Under the pieces are notes generated by a model. That model saw only the letters and a program-made list of their open reading frames with translations. It was not told the DNA's origin and ran no database searches. Shown one piece after another: positions 1 to 11,000 of a stretch of 16,087 nt of DNA. Origin of the DNA: JBCBST01 sp039819115 (GTDB lineage: Bacteria > Bacteroidota > Rhodothermia > Balneolales > Balneolaceae); assembly GCA_039819115.1 (NCBI GenBank), contig JBCBST010000074.1, forward strand, positions 1 to 16,087, given 5' to 3'. Both the position numbers and the translations under genes were made by a program. Numbering within the stretch: position 1 is the stretch's first letter; every line of letters starts with the position of its first letter.

Positions 1-17
1 GGTAAAGGGGGAAGTGA

Positions 18-3000
18 CTATTTAATGAGGGTCATTTTTTCGACAAACACCCGGTCGTTTACTTGCAGGCGATACAAATACAGGCCGCTGGCCAAACCGT
101 TTGCCTGGAACACCACCCGGTAATTCCCGGCAGGTCTGTTTTCCCGTAGCAGGGTTTCTACCCGTCGTCCAAGGATATCGTACACATCAAGGCGTACATC
201 GGCTACTTCGGTAAGCCCGAATTCGATGGTGGTACTTGGGTTGAACGGATTGGGGTAGTTTTGATTGAGGTAGAAATCTCTTGGAATCGTGGCTTCGATT
301 TCTTCGGTACTGATGATAAGGGTAAACCGTCCCCGGGTTTCTTCCTGCTGAGCCACGAGCTTGTTACGGTTGTCTGGTGATCCCATTTTAAACCGCTCGG
401 ACGTGGTGTGGTTAAACTGATAGCTTTCGGCTTCCCGAAGGTCTATTTCTTCTCCTGTTTCGTTATCGACCAGGATCAGTACATATTCGTCCGGAATTCG
501 TTTCAGTCCTAATGGCTTGATCTGGAACGTGCCGGAAAGGGGAACGCCGTTTTGATAACCGCGAACTTCAATTGGAATACGGTACCGATTCTCAAAATCC
601 ATAGGCAGGTTATTGATGGCCAGTGGGGTACCATCTGTAAGCATACTGAAAATCTCCAGACGGTTCAGTGAAAATGGAGTGATTTCAAAGGCATCAAACG
701 GATCCTTATTCACATTGGCCCCGGAAGACAGCATCACATTCATTTGCTTAGACAGTCCTTCTCCCGTTAGCTCAAGGGTGATTACAGGTCCTGTTGATTG
801 AGCAGGTTGAGCCTTTCTGAGGAAATTACCGCCCGTTGTTTTGGCATTTTCTGAAACGATGAGGGAAGGGGATGTCGCGGATGCTTTTACCCAAAACCCC
901 TGAAAAGGAGCAATTAGTCCATTTCCAAGCGTTCCTGTTGTACCGTTCCAGGTCAGGTATTCTCCGTTACCTCCATTAGCCGCCGGATCCCAGATATAAA
1001 TAGTAGACTCGATGTTGGTTTTTGTCCAGCTTGGGTGATCCCAATCTATGGTTGCACCATATGGATTACCCACCAGGTTCCAGCCGGTATCGGCCAGAGC
1101 GGTGTAGGTTACGCCAAAGTCGACTTCCGTTCCGCTGCCTTCAAATTCCTGGCCGGTCACATCAAGGGTATCGGGGAGGGGGTTATTATATCGGCTATCC
1201 GCTGCAATATCCCCGAAGAAAAAGACAAACATACCCTGCCCGGCGGTCAGGTTATCGGTGCTGTTACCCGGAGCCCGGTACCGCTGGTTGTCGGTGCCAG
1301 GGAAGGTTTCATCATAAAAGAGCACATTGGGTTGTAAGCTATCAAGAGGTGCATTGCCGAGGGTAGAACCGGTATATCCCTGGGTAAGCGTGCCATCCAG
1401 GAAATCACCAAAGGTAGAGTTAACCGGCGCCGATACCATTCTCCAGCCCCGTGCTCCGGTAATGAGACGCTGAAAACGCAGGCTTCCGGAACCTACGGTT
1501 TTGGAATTTGCAATCAGGTTAACTCCGGAGGGGATGAGCAGTTCTCCATCGGTAAGCTCCAGAATACCGGAAACCGTCAGGTTTTCGGTGGCATCCACAC
1601 CCGCGCTGTTATCAATTTCAAGGTTGGTATAGCTATGAGGACTATCAATGACCTGTTTGGCTGCTCCGTTTAAAGCTACATTACCCAGTGTGATAGAAGG
1701 TACATCGAGGGCGCCACCTACCGTTAAGGTGTCGTTATTGGTTCCCAATACATTGCCATCACCCCGTAAATCACCCGTAATGATAAAGTTTGCGCTACCG
1801 GAAACGGTAACCTGGGCACCTGCTTCAATCGCCAGGTCCGTAATGGTGGTATTATTTACATCCACAACCGGAAATTCATTACCCACTGAAGGATTTGCCG
1901 GAATAAGTACAATCGAAGAAGCGGAAGGTATGGTACCACTCGACCAGTTTGCCCCAATATCCCAGTCGTTGGCTACGCTTGGAATACCTAACTGACTTTG
2001 CCAGATGTGCGAGAACGCAGCATACTCCACAGAGGCGCTGTCTTGTATGGCTATAGTATTCAGGGTTCCGGAAACCGTTGCAATGCCCGCAAATGTGGAA
2101 GACGTAAGAGTAGCCGTATACGTTCCATCCGTATTATCGGTAACACCACCTATTGAGCCCAAATCAGTGGATAGAGCCACAGTTTCTCCACCAACCGTGA
2201 GGTCATTGCCTTGTGCATCTTTTAATTGTACGGTAATGGTGGAGGTGCTTGAACCGTCATTCAGAATTACGGTAGGAGCAGCTGTGATGATGGATGTGGA
2301 GTCACTCGCAGCACCCGGTGTTACCAGAAAGCTGTTACTGGTACCTGTTTCGGAACCTGCAGAATTAGTAGCTGTTATCGTGCAGTTACCGGTATTGGTT
2401 ATGCTTACGGTGTAAGGAGATAGTACCCCGCTCACAAAATTAGCCGTCGTTCCGCTTCCTGTACCCAGGTTGCAGGTGGACGATATGGATACCGTTCCGG
2501 TAAAAGAAGGAATGGTTGATCCTACCCCGTCTATAGCGGTTAGCGTAAGATTGAAGGCCTGTCCGGCAGTTTTGCTACTGATACTTCCGGAAGGCTGTCG
2601 CTCTACTCTGAATGCGGTGAGTACACCGGCATTCACAATATCAAATGGGTCACTGGTAATATCGGTTAACCCGGTGCTGGACGCAGTAAGCTCTTTTGTG
2701 CCGGTTTCATCGATGCTCAAATCCGAAAATTCTGCAATACCAAGGGCGTTCGTTCGTATCGGCGATGTACCACTCAGGCTTCCGCTTCCGGTGGTAAGCG
2801 CTATGGAAATATCGATGTCACTATCCTGAACGGCGTTACCGAACTGATCGATAAGCTGAACACGAACGGCCGGGATAATATTGGTACTCACATTCGAGTT
2901 GGAGGGTTGTTGGGAAAACTCCATGCTGATTCGGGTACCGGGTACAATGGCTAAGTCGCCATAATTGGTTGTACCACCGCTACCCGTGGTTCCTGAATTG

Positions 3001-6000
3001 GTAATGATACCGGTATTCGGGACAATACCAGAGGTGGGGCGGACGCGTAATCCGCTTATGGTAAGTTCACCGGGATTGTTTGGTGATGTAGATGCCTGAC
3101 TGATCGTGAAGGTAACCTGGGAGGTGGTTCGTGAGGTAAAAGAAGCGGCTAAGTTGGTAGATCCACCGAATGCAGGTAGTACGGACAGAGAAGGAACAGC
3201 TCCTCCGGTATCCCACTCATACCCGGATGGGGCTTCCAACACAATGGTTCCATTCTGGGCAAGCTGCCCCAGAAACCCTTCCTGGATACGGGGACCGGAA
3301 AGGGTGGTGAAGGTACTGCTGGTGTTATCCGCCGAAATAGCCTCACCACCGGTGGCTTTGGTAATCAACCGGATGGGGATGTCATAGCGTGCGGAAAGAT
3401 AATCTTCCACGCTCACACGTTCACTTTCCGGTAAATCACGGCCATAAGCGACTACTTCTGCGATCAAACCATCCCAACTTTCACCCGTGTCTTTACTTCC
3501 CTGACCCACGATGGCGGAAGTCAGGTTGGCTAGCGCTCCGGTGGGTACAGCGCCCTGGGCAGCAGGGTTGTTTAGTACTCCGTCTACATACAGCTCATAG
3601 TTATCCGCATCTTGCCATTTTACCATTACAATCTGGCCATTGGTCGTCTGCACATCCGAAAAACTCTCCAGCTCATTCGATGCAATGTTTTCACGTATGG
3701 CCGTTTTAATCAGGTTGGTACCACTCCCAATCAACCCGGCGGCATCGTACCGGATACCAAAGAACTGATCCAATCCCGTTCCATCAGGAGGGTAGCCCAG
3801 CCAGAATCCTTTATCGCTGTTGGTGACATCCGATTTGATGACGAAGAAAAACGTAAACTCGGTAAGACCATTCAGGTATAGCTCCCCGTCGGCATCTTCC
3901 ATACGCACCTCAAGGTTGCCGGGAAATTCAAGAGCAGCCTGACCATTTAAAGCCCCTACACCGGTACGAAGGGTGGGTTCGTCATCGGTTCCGGTAGAAA
4001 AGAAATGCCGGTTGTTTCCACTTTGATCTTCCCATCGCAAAAGGGAATCGCCATCTGAAGTAGCCGCATTGGAACCGGGGGTATCGAAGAACGTTCCTGC
4101 ATCTGCTTTTAACCAAAACAGCAGGTTACTTATGGCAGCAGGTACACTCACGGTTATATCCCGGGTGAGGATGTTACTGGTGGCATCGCCATCGTTCACG
4201 GAAAAGCTGACGGTTCGCTGAGGGGAACTGGGATTCGAGCTCAGATTCTGATACTTCACCGTTTGCAGGGCGATTTCATAATCGGCCAGGGAAGCAGAAC
4301 CTGACAGGCTTAGCGTACCGGTACCATCGGTCCAGGAACCGGTAATGCCAAAAATATCGGCGTAGGTCAGAGTATCCTGCGTGGTGTTGTAATTGCCGGT
4401 AATCTGGATTGTGGCACTTTCAATGTTAATATCGTCCGGATCGGTAACCGTTATCAATGAGGTAATTTCGGTCGCAGGATCGTTGGTGTTAAACAACAAG
4501 GCCTCTGTTTCAATATCTGCAAGGGTAGGGGCGGTATTAACCCGGGTTACGGTAACATCGCGGGTTAATGTATTGCTGTCGTCATCGCCGTCATTGGTTA
4601 TAAAGCTGATCGTCCGGTCTAGTCCGGTAACCGGGTCTGCACTGTTATTTTCATACGTGACCGAACGAAGAGCCGATTGGTAATTGGCAAGACTGGAGGT
4701 GCCGGATAACGTAAGTACTCCTGTACCTGAGTTGAAGGAACCCGTTATTCCAAATGCATCGGTAAATGAGAGAAAGTCTTCGCCTAAAAAGTAATTATTG
4801 CTGATGCTTACGGTAGCACTTTCCAGGTTTGTGTCATCCAGGTCGGCGATAGCAAGAGTTGAGGTTATCACCACCGGGCCATCACCTTCTGTGTAGGCCA
4901 GATTAGGTCCTTCAATGGCAGAAAGAACGGTTATACTGTTGATTTTATTAATATCGATATTACGGGTGAGCTGGTTACTCTCATCATCCCAGTCAAAGAC
5001 GGAAAACGTAAGAACGCGCGTGGTGGTATCCGGATCTACCCCGTCGGTGTTTTGATAGGTTACCGCACGTATGGCCGTTTGGTAATTTGCAATGCTGGTT
5101 GTACCACTCAGTGTCAGTACACCGGTTCCGGAATCAAAAGCTCCTGTAATTCCCAACTGATTGCTGAACGCTAGCACATCTTCGGAGGGATTAAACCCTG
5201 CGGTTATGGCAACTTTGGCGCTATCCAGAAGGGTGTTATCAGAATCGCTTACGGTCAGGGCAGAGGTGACCGCGGTAGCGGCATCACCCTCGGTAAATAC
5301 AAGGTCAGACGTTTCAATGTCCATGAGGTCTGATGGTACGTTAAACCATTTTGCCTGCAGGTTGCCAAAGATATTGGTGAAGTCGGAACCGGAGAGGGCA
5401 GTGTTCCAGGAAATAAACTCAGCGATAAAACCACCGAAGTTATTTGTGCCGCCGGGGTTATTTCCTGTGGTTACCGGATCACGGGTTCCGTTCTCTTCCC
5501 CGATCAATGCCCCGCCACCATGCGACTGTTGGGTATCTACCCGGGTTAAGGTCTGAATGCTTCCACCGTTTATGTTGCCTTCCCACACCCGGTTATCCAA
5601 CAATGCATCCGTGGCGTCATGGCTGGCAAGTATGATGTACGACGTATTGGGTACAACCGCTCCGAGGTCAATAGATTTATACTGGTCTCCGGCTCCCCAT
5701 TCACTATTATTCCATACAAACGCGTACGCATTACCGTCTTTAAGACTGATCTGATATCCCCGGGTACCTCCGCCTTGTTCATATAGCATTTGCAGACCGG
5801 CAACCGAATCTCCGGTTCTGAACACGATGGCAAACGATTTTTCGGTAAACGAACCGGTGTTCAGTATAGCATTATTTGGCGGTGCCAACGCATCATTTGT
5901 TCCATCCCATTCCAGGGCACCACGTTCACCAAAATAAACAGAGCTGAACGTAGGTTCATCGGAAGCTGTACCTGTAGTGGCTGAGAGATCGGTACCGCTA

Positions 6001-7979
6001 CCCAGTGCATCATCTGAACGATCCCCCCAGGTTGCAACCGTTGAAGCATCTGCCGGTTGATCGTTGGTAGCCAAATCGCCGTCTATATCCAGGGCATCGT
6101 AATGAAAGACCACATCGGCGAGATAGCTCGAAAGATCAGTGATGGCTTCAGAAAGTTCTATATCCCGCGTTTGGGTGTTACTATTGGCATCCCCGTCATT
6201 TACAGTGAAGGTAATGGTTCTGGGAAGAAGGGAGGGCGTTCCATTGGTGTTCTCATACGTTACATCACGGAATGCAGCCTCGTAATCAGCTAAACTTGCT
6301 GTACCGGATAGCGTTAACGTACCATTCAGCGAATTGAAACTGCCGGTAATACCCAATTGATCTGAAAAGGCCAGCACATCTTCGGAGCTTAGATAATTGC
6401 CGGTAACCTGTACGGTGGCACTTTCCATATTCAAATCATCAAAATCAGTGATGGAGAGCGCGGATGTTATCTTAATCGGTGAACCGCTGGCTACAAACGT
6501 AGCTGATGAGGATTCGATATCAGCAAGAACCGGTGCGTTATTCACACGAACTACCGTAACGGAGCGTGTAGGAGAGTTGGTGCTGTTATCCGTTCCATCG
6601 TTTACCGTGAAGGTGATAACCCGGGTATTTTCGGTTGGATTTACATCCGAATTCTGATAAGTAATGCTTCGTAAGGCGGTTTGATAGTTTGCCTTCGATG
6701 CTGACCCGGTAAGCGTGAGTACCCCATTGGAATTGTTGAAGGACCCTGTAATACCATTCTGATCCGCAAAAATCAGCGTGTCTTCGGAACTGGTGTAGTT
6801 GGACGTGATGGATACCGTAGCGCTTTCCATATTGGTATCGTCTTCATCAACCACATCTAATGCTGAGGTCAGAGCAACCGGTGCGTCTCCGGAGTTAAAG
6901 GTGAGCACACTCGCTTCTATGTTGTCTAACGAAGGTTCCGTGTTGGTGGCCTGTATAAAGGTGCCGGGGGCATTCTGGTTGTTGTACTCCGTTGCTATCC
7001 AGTCGGAGGAACGTAGAGCGTTTGATATACGCACTTCGTCAACCTGACCATTGATAGGGAAAGCCGAGGTGGATATGGTAATGGGGGAATTAACCACGTC
7101 ATACGCTGTTGTGGTTGCATCCGACTGACTCAGAGCCCCGTCTATATAAATCTCCCGGCCGGTTGACGTTTGCACAAAGGTCAGGTAATTCCAACTGCTA
7201 AGGGTAACGGTACCGGGTGTGGTTAATGTGGCTCCCCCATTTGTACTCATTCGGAGGGTGGCATCGGTTCGGGCCCAGGTAGAGTAGGATTCACCAAATG
7301 CCCCATTGGTCACCAAATCGGGAGCATTGGATACATCGTCCGGGTTGTACCACATGGAAATGGTAAGCTCCCCGGTAATATTCAGGGTAGGGTCGTCTGC
7401 AATGGAGATGAAATCGGTATTGTCAAAGTCACGTCCATTGCCAATTTGGCCTGCAATGGATGTAGTTGGACCATTATCTGTACCGTCATTACCCGTACCC
7501 GATTGATCGGTAAGATTTCCATTCAGGTGCATGATCAACTGGTAGTTGCTGTCCCAAACACTGGTAACGGAAGGATCTACGGAAACAGAGCTGTTTCCAT
7601 AGTACACATAAAACTCCGTATCGGATGCTCCTGTAACCGTTGGAAATCGAACCCAGGCAATGAATTCACCCGTTGCGCCATTATAGGACTCGATCTGATG
7701 CTCCAGAAGGGTGCTTCCATTGCTGGTTGTGAATACGATATCGTACCCATTGGCATTCTCTACATTACCCCCATTGGCTGTGGTTCGTAAGTTGAGATCT
7801 GTAATGCTGAACAATACCGGAAAATCGGTCAGACCAGTGGTTCCACTTACCTGAGCGCTTTGAACGGCATACTTTAACCGAAAGTCATACCCCGGTACTT
7901 GTGCCGACACAGTGGTGCCGGCAAGTACGAGTATCCCGAATAGTATAATAACAAACTGTATGCGCTTTTTAAGTACCAA
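18..7979 (-). CDS. Giant multidomain T9SS-exported surface protein (DUF2341/LamG, cadherin-like and Ig-like repeats)
   Basis: This 2653-residue protein is probably an exported adhesin or matrix protein. Residues about 1-26 form a signal peptide (KKR, hydrophobic core, cleavage after VSA). Next come a DUF2341-like domain (about 27-155) and a LamG-like domain (about 155-342). Two cadherin-like repeats (about 345-612), a second LamG-like domain (about 612-884), three more cadherin-like repeats (about 886-1279) and a third LamG-like domain (about 1284-1534) follow. A beta-rich stretch and three Ig/invasin-like domains span about 1537-1987. The C-terminal module (about 1989-2653) is shared with the neighbouring protein and ends in a T9SS type A sorting domain with NYPNPFNPSTTIEF near 2570-2590 and a final MTLIK. 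Each cadherin-like repeat carries a GITGSF...LSGTxSLANYQTALRSVTYQN-type core and an acidic NDGD segment suggestive of calcium binding. The start is a TTG codon: no in-frame ATG or GTG gives a signal peptide, and an upstream in-frame stop closes the frame. The domain names are family-level readings. The ligand is unknown. Confidence 0.9.
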   Translation of the reverse strand: MVLKKRIQFVIILFGILVLAGTTVSAQVPGYDFRLKYAVQSAQVSGTTGLTDFPVLFSITDLNLRTTANGGNVENANGYDIVFTTSNGSTLLEHQIESYNGATGEFIAWVRFPTVTGASDTEFYVYYGNSSVSVDPSVTSVWDSNYQLIMHLNGNLTDQSGTGNDGTDNGPTTSIAGQIGNGRDFDNTDFISIADDPTLNITGELTISMWYNPDDVSNAPDLVTNGAFGESYSTWARTDATLRMSTNGGATLTTPGTVTLSSWNYLTFVQTSTGREIYIDGALSQSDATTTAYDVVNSPITISTSAFPINGQVDEVRISNALRSSDWIATEYNNQNAPGTFIQATNTEPSLDNIEASVLTFNSGDAPVALTSALDVVDEDDTNMESATVSITSNYTSSEDTLIFADQNGITGSFNNSNGVLTLTGSASKANYQTALRSITYQNSDVNPTENTRVITFTVNDGTDNSTNSPTRSVTVVRVNNAPVLADIESSSATFVASGSPIKITSALSITDFDDLNMESATVQVTGNYLSSEDVLAFSDQLGITGSFNSLNGTLTLSGTASLADYEAAFRDVTYENTNGTPSLLPRTITFTVNDGDANSNTQTRDIELSEAITDLSSYLADVVFHYDALDIDGDLATNDQPADASTVATWGDRSDDALGSGTDLSATTGTASDEPTFSSVYFGERGALEWDGTNDALAPPNNAILNTGSFTEKSFAIVFRTGDSVAGLQMLYEQGGGTRGYQISLKDGNAYAFVWNNSEWGAGDQYKSIDLGAVVPNTSYIILASHDATDALLDNRVWEGNINGGSIQTLTRVDTQQSHGGGALIGEENGTRDPVTTGNNPGGTNNFGGFIAEFISWNTALSGSDFTNIFGNLQAKWFNVPSDLMDIETSDLVFTEGDAATAVTSALTVSDSDNTLLDSAKVAITAGFNPSEDVLAFSNQLGITGAFDSGTGVLTLSGTTSIANYQTAIRAVTYQNTDGVDPDTTTRVLTFSVFDWDDESNQLTRNIDINKINSITVLSAIEGPNLAYTEGDGPVVITSTLAIADLDDTNLESATVSISNNYFLGEDFLSFTDAFGITGSFNSGTGVLTLSGTSSLANYQSALRSVTYENNSADPVTGLDRTISFITNDGDDDSNTLTRDVTVTRVNTAPTLADIETEALLFNTNDPATEITSLITVTDPDDINIESATIQITGNYNTTQDTLTYADIFGITGSWTDGTGTLSLSGSASLADYEIALQTVKYQNLSSNPSSPQRTVSFSVNDGDATSNILTRDITVSVPAAISNLLFWLKADAGTFFDTPGSNAATSDGDSLLRWEDQSGNNRHFFSTGTDDEPTLRTGVGALNGQAALEFPGNLEVRMEDADGELYLNGLTEFTFFFVIKSDVTNSDKGFWLGYPPDGTGLDQFFGIRYDAAGLIGSGTNLIKTAIRENIASNELESFSDVQTTNGQIVMVKWQDADNYELYVDGVLNNPAAQGAVPTGALANLTSAIVGQGSKDTGESWDGLIAEVVAYGRDLPESERVSVEDYLSARYDIPIRLITKATGGEAISADNTSSTFTTLSGPRIQEGFLGQLAQNGTIVLEAPSGYEWDTGGAVPSLSVLPAFGGSTNLAASFTSRTTSQVTFTISQASTSPNNPGELTISGLRVRPTSGIVPNTGIITNSGTTGSGGTTNYGDLAIVPGTRISMEFSQQPSNSNVSTNIIPAVRVQLIDQFGNAVQDSDIDISIALTTGSGSLSGTSPIRTNALGIAEFSDLSIDETGTKELTASSTGLTDITSDPFDIVNAGVLTAFRVERQPSGSISSKTAGQAFNLTLTAIDGVGSTIPSFTGTVSISSTCNLGTGSGTTANFVSGVLSPYTVSITNTGNCTITATNSAGSETGTSNSFLVTPGAASDSTSIITAAPTVILNDGSSTSTITVQLKDAQGNDLTVGGETVALSTDLGSIGGVTDNTDGTYTATLTSSTFAGIATVSGTLNTIAIQDSASVEYAAFSHIWQSQLGIPSVANDWDIGANWSSGTIPSASSIVLIPANPSVGNEFPVVDVNNTTITDLAIEAGAQVTVSGSANFIITGDLRGDGNVLGTNNDTLTVGGALDVPSITLGNVALNGAAKQVIDSPHSYTNLEIDNSAGVDATENLTVSGILELTDGELLIPSGVNLIANSKTVGSGSLRFQRLITGARGWRMVSAPVNSTFGDFLDGTLTQGYTGSTLGNAPLDSLQPNVLFYDETFPGTDNQRYRAPGNSTDNLTAGQGMFVFFFGDIAADSRYNNPLPDTLDVTGQEFEGSGTEVDFGVTYTALADTGWNLVGNPYGATIDWDHPSWTKTNIESTIYIWDPAANGGNGEYLTWNGTTGTLGNGLIAPFQGFWVKASATSPSLIVSENAKTTGGNFLRKAQPAQSTGPVITLELTGEGLSKQMNVMLSSGANVNKDPFDAFEITPFSLNRLEIFSMLTDGTPLAINNLPMDFENRYRIPIEVRGYQNGVPLSGTFQIKPLGLKRIPDEYVLILVDNETGEEIDLREAESYQFNHTTSERFKMGSPDNRNKLVAQQEETRGRFTLIISTEEIEATIPRDFYLNQNYPNPFNPSTTIEFGLTEVADVRLDVYDILGRRVETLLRENRPAGNYRVVFQANGLASGLYLYRLQVNDRVFVEKMTLIK

Positions 7980-8027
7980 AATAGATTTTAGGATAGATGC
8001 TGGGTTCTAAAATCACCTGAAAATATA

Positions 8028-8033
8028 ATTATA
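8028..8033 (-). promoter_or_regulatory. Candidate -10 hexamer upstream of the giant protein gene
   Basis: The minus strand reads TATAAT here, inside the 107-base gap between the two T9SS genes and about 48 bases before the TTG start of the downstream gene. I see no good -35 hexamer at 16-18 bases and no Bacteroidota-type TAnnTTTG box, and the gap is AT-rich, so chance is a real explanation. If functional, it would give the giant gene its own promoter in addition to read-through from upstream. Confidence 0.2.
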
Positions 8034-8086
8034 CCCAATTACATATAGAGTATCGTTAGTGCATTCTAATACCGGAATAAGACTGT

Positions 8087-11000
8087 TTATTTAATCAGCA
8101 TCATTTTTTGGGCATATACCCCTTGGGAAGTACGCAGCTGGTAGATATAAAGACCACTCGCTAAATCCGATCCATCAAATGGAATGCGATGGATGCCAGC
8201 CGAAAGCTCTGTATCAACGATTTGCTTTACATATCTGCCTGTGATATCAAATACGGTTAACTGAACAATGTCCTGAAGAGGGATTTCAAACTGAATGGTC
8301 GTGGTCGGGTTAAACGGATTTGGGTAATTCTGTTCCAGTCGTGTCTGTTGGGGAAGTTCAGTCCCATCTTCACCCGGATCAATGAGCAGGAGAAACCGTG
8401 CATTCCTCTTGTTAATGACCGATTTTTGAGTGAGCCTGGCTCCGGATGAACGTTCGGCATTAGGTGCTTTCAGCAGTTTGCCTCTTCTCGGTTCATAGGT
8501 ATATGATCCTTCCGATTTTAATGGAATATGAGTACCTGTATCGTTGTCGATCAGGCTGATCGTCCATCCACGTGGTATATTTTTTAGTTCATCCCATTCT
8601 AAAGAAAGCGGGGTAAAAGAAGCCGTGCCGGTATTAAAGGCTTTAAATGAGAGTGGAATGGCTATGGGTATACCAAATCTTCTGGGCAGGTTATTTATCG
8701 ACAATAGGGTACCGTCGTCCAGTACACTACCTGCTTCCAGGTAGGTGCCAATACCGGGTGGAGGTAGCAGCCTGAAGGCGTCTTTGGCGTCTTTAGCAAT
8801 AGACGCGCTATCCGAGAACATAAAATGGGTGCTTGTCGCTTCCTGCCCATTGGTTAGGACTAAGCTAAGGGATGGAATCGGGGCATTTGCTGTTTTACCC
8901 ACAAAGACATCACCGAATACCTTGGCGTTTTCACTTATCCTCAACCGCGGGTTTGCAGCATTTGCTTTAACCCAGAACCCCTGAAAAGGAGCAATGATGC
9001 CATCGGTTAAATCGCCGGTTGTACCATTCCATGTTTTGTACTGGGAGGTTGCGGTATCCCAAACATAAATGGTGTTATCCATTCGGGTTTTCCTCCAGCT
9101 TGGATGATCCCAGTCAATGGAAGAAGCATAGGGATTACCAACCAGGTTCCAGCCCGAATCAGCGCTGGCCGTAAACGTGACATCATACTCTATTCGGTTA
9201 GCATCACCATCATGCTCTTGTCCAAAGGCAGTTAATGTTACAGGAAGAGGCTGATTATAGCGGTTATCTGTGGGTATGGATCCAAATACGAACGCAAATA
9301 TACCTTGCCCGGCCGGAATAGTATCATTTGCATTTACGGGTGCTCTCCAGCGTTGATTATCGGTGCCGGGAAACGTTTCATCGTAGAACAAAATATTAGG
9401 TTGCAGGCTATCGGATGCCGTATTTCCCAGCTGTGATCCTGCAAAGCCCTGGGTAACAACAGAGTCCAGCAAGTCTCCGTAGGTGGTCGATACCGGTGAC
9501 GATAATAATCGCCATCCTGTAGTTCCGGTCAGTTCCTGTTGAAGTATCAGTGATCCGTTGGAAATGGATTTATTATTCGCAATCAGGTTGAGTCCTGGCG
9601 GTACCGTCAGGATTCCATTTTCAAGTTGAAGCGTATTACTTGCTCTCAGATTTTTTGTGAGGGTCACACCGGCAGTATTATCGATGGTTAGTATGCGTAC
9701 CTGTTCCGGTAACCCATCGCCCGTGACCTGGGGTACATCTCCAATGTAATCGTATAAACCGTTTGTATTGAAAGTGCGGGTGGCCGTTTGAATATTCCCT
9801 GTTGGGGAAGATGCACTTATCCCATCTGCCGAAGTAATGAGAATCTGCCCCCTGCTGTTTACAATAAACTGTCCAGGTCCGGTTATAACTTTTGTGCCGA
9901 GGTCAAGGATTCCGTCCCGGTTAATACGAAAGCGTCCGTTTACATCTACAACTATAGATTCTACACGATCAGCATCAATAGGAGTAGTAATGGTCACTAA
10001 ATCGTCAATCCGCACCCTGTTTCCGGTAGTGGTAGTGGGGATATCTGAAGCTGCCGGACCTGTATGACTAACCGTAGACCAGGTATTCGGAGTATTCCAG
10101 TTTCCGTTCCTCCGGCTGAAGTAGGTGACCGTTGTTGAAGGCGTAAAACGCTGTATATGGTTATCCGCAATTTGAGTGCCCCCCGTATTCCTGACGTTAT
10201 TTATAGTGAGGGTATATTCAATTCCATTTGTTAAAGCAGATACGGTGAGCGTTACCTCTCTGAGGTTACCGGTGTTTTGAGTAGCCGCCGTTATGGAGAT
10301 GCTGTTATCAAGGGCATAGTTTGAGACATTTTCAACGGAAGTGTTTTCCATATCGGTATCAAACAGGAGGGTAATTGATGTACCCGAATTGACAGTAACT
10401 TCTTCAACAAAAGGACGCGTATTGTTAACGGTACCCTCATTGTCAAACTGACCCTGCACTTCGAGCTGGTCATTTCCCTGCATATTTATTTCTGATCCAT
10501 TTTGAACAGCGGCATCGTTTGTAACGGTGATATCACCCCCGCTGAGCAAAGCCCCATCCGTTTCAACCGTAAGATTATAGAAGGTGATCGTTCCATCAAT
10601 TTCCTGGTCCCCATCCCCTGAAAAAACCACGGTACTGGAATCGGCATTAAAATTTGAATTGGCAAGTTCTAAATCGCCGGTTACCTGAATAGTTGAGGTT
10701 CCTGCATTAACCGTGCTGCCACCAAGGAACTCTACATCACCATCTATATTCAGGTTGCCATTACCCAGATCAAACGTACTTCCGCTGCTTAAGGAAGCTT
10801 CTCCAACAACATTCAATGTGCCGTTCTCTATAGAAAGGTTTCCATTGCTGGTAAATTCAGCCTCTGCAGAAACCGTTACCACGGCATCCTGGACATTAAA
10901 AAACCCAGAGCTTCGCACATCAAGTTCTCCAATGATCGATACACTTCCGCTGCCAAAGTTTGCAGTACCGTTACTACGGATCTCGGTTTCTGATTCCATA

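Noticed and set aside
613..7790. Many plus-strand open frames of 60-140 codons opposite the giant gene
   Set aside because: They are antisense shadows of a long, modular, clearly coding minus-strand gene. None has a recognisable domain, a ribosome binding site or a sensible composition.
8071..8086. Possible terminator between the two T9SS genes
   Set aside because: The sequence after the stop codon has no stable GC stem followed by a T-tract on the minus strand.
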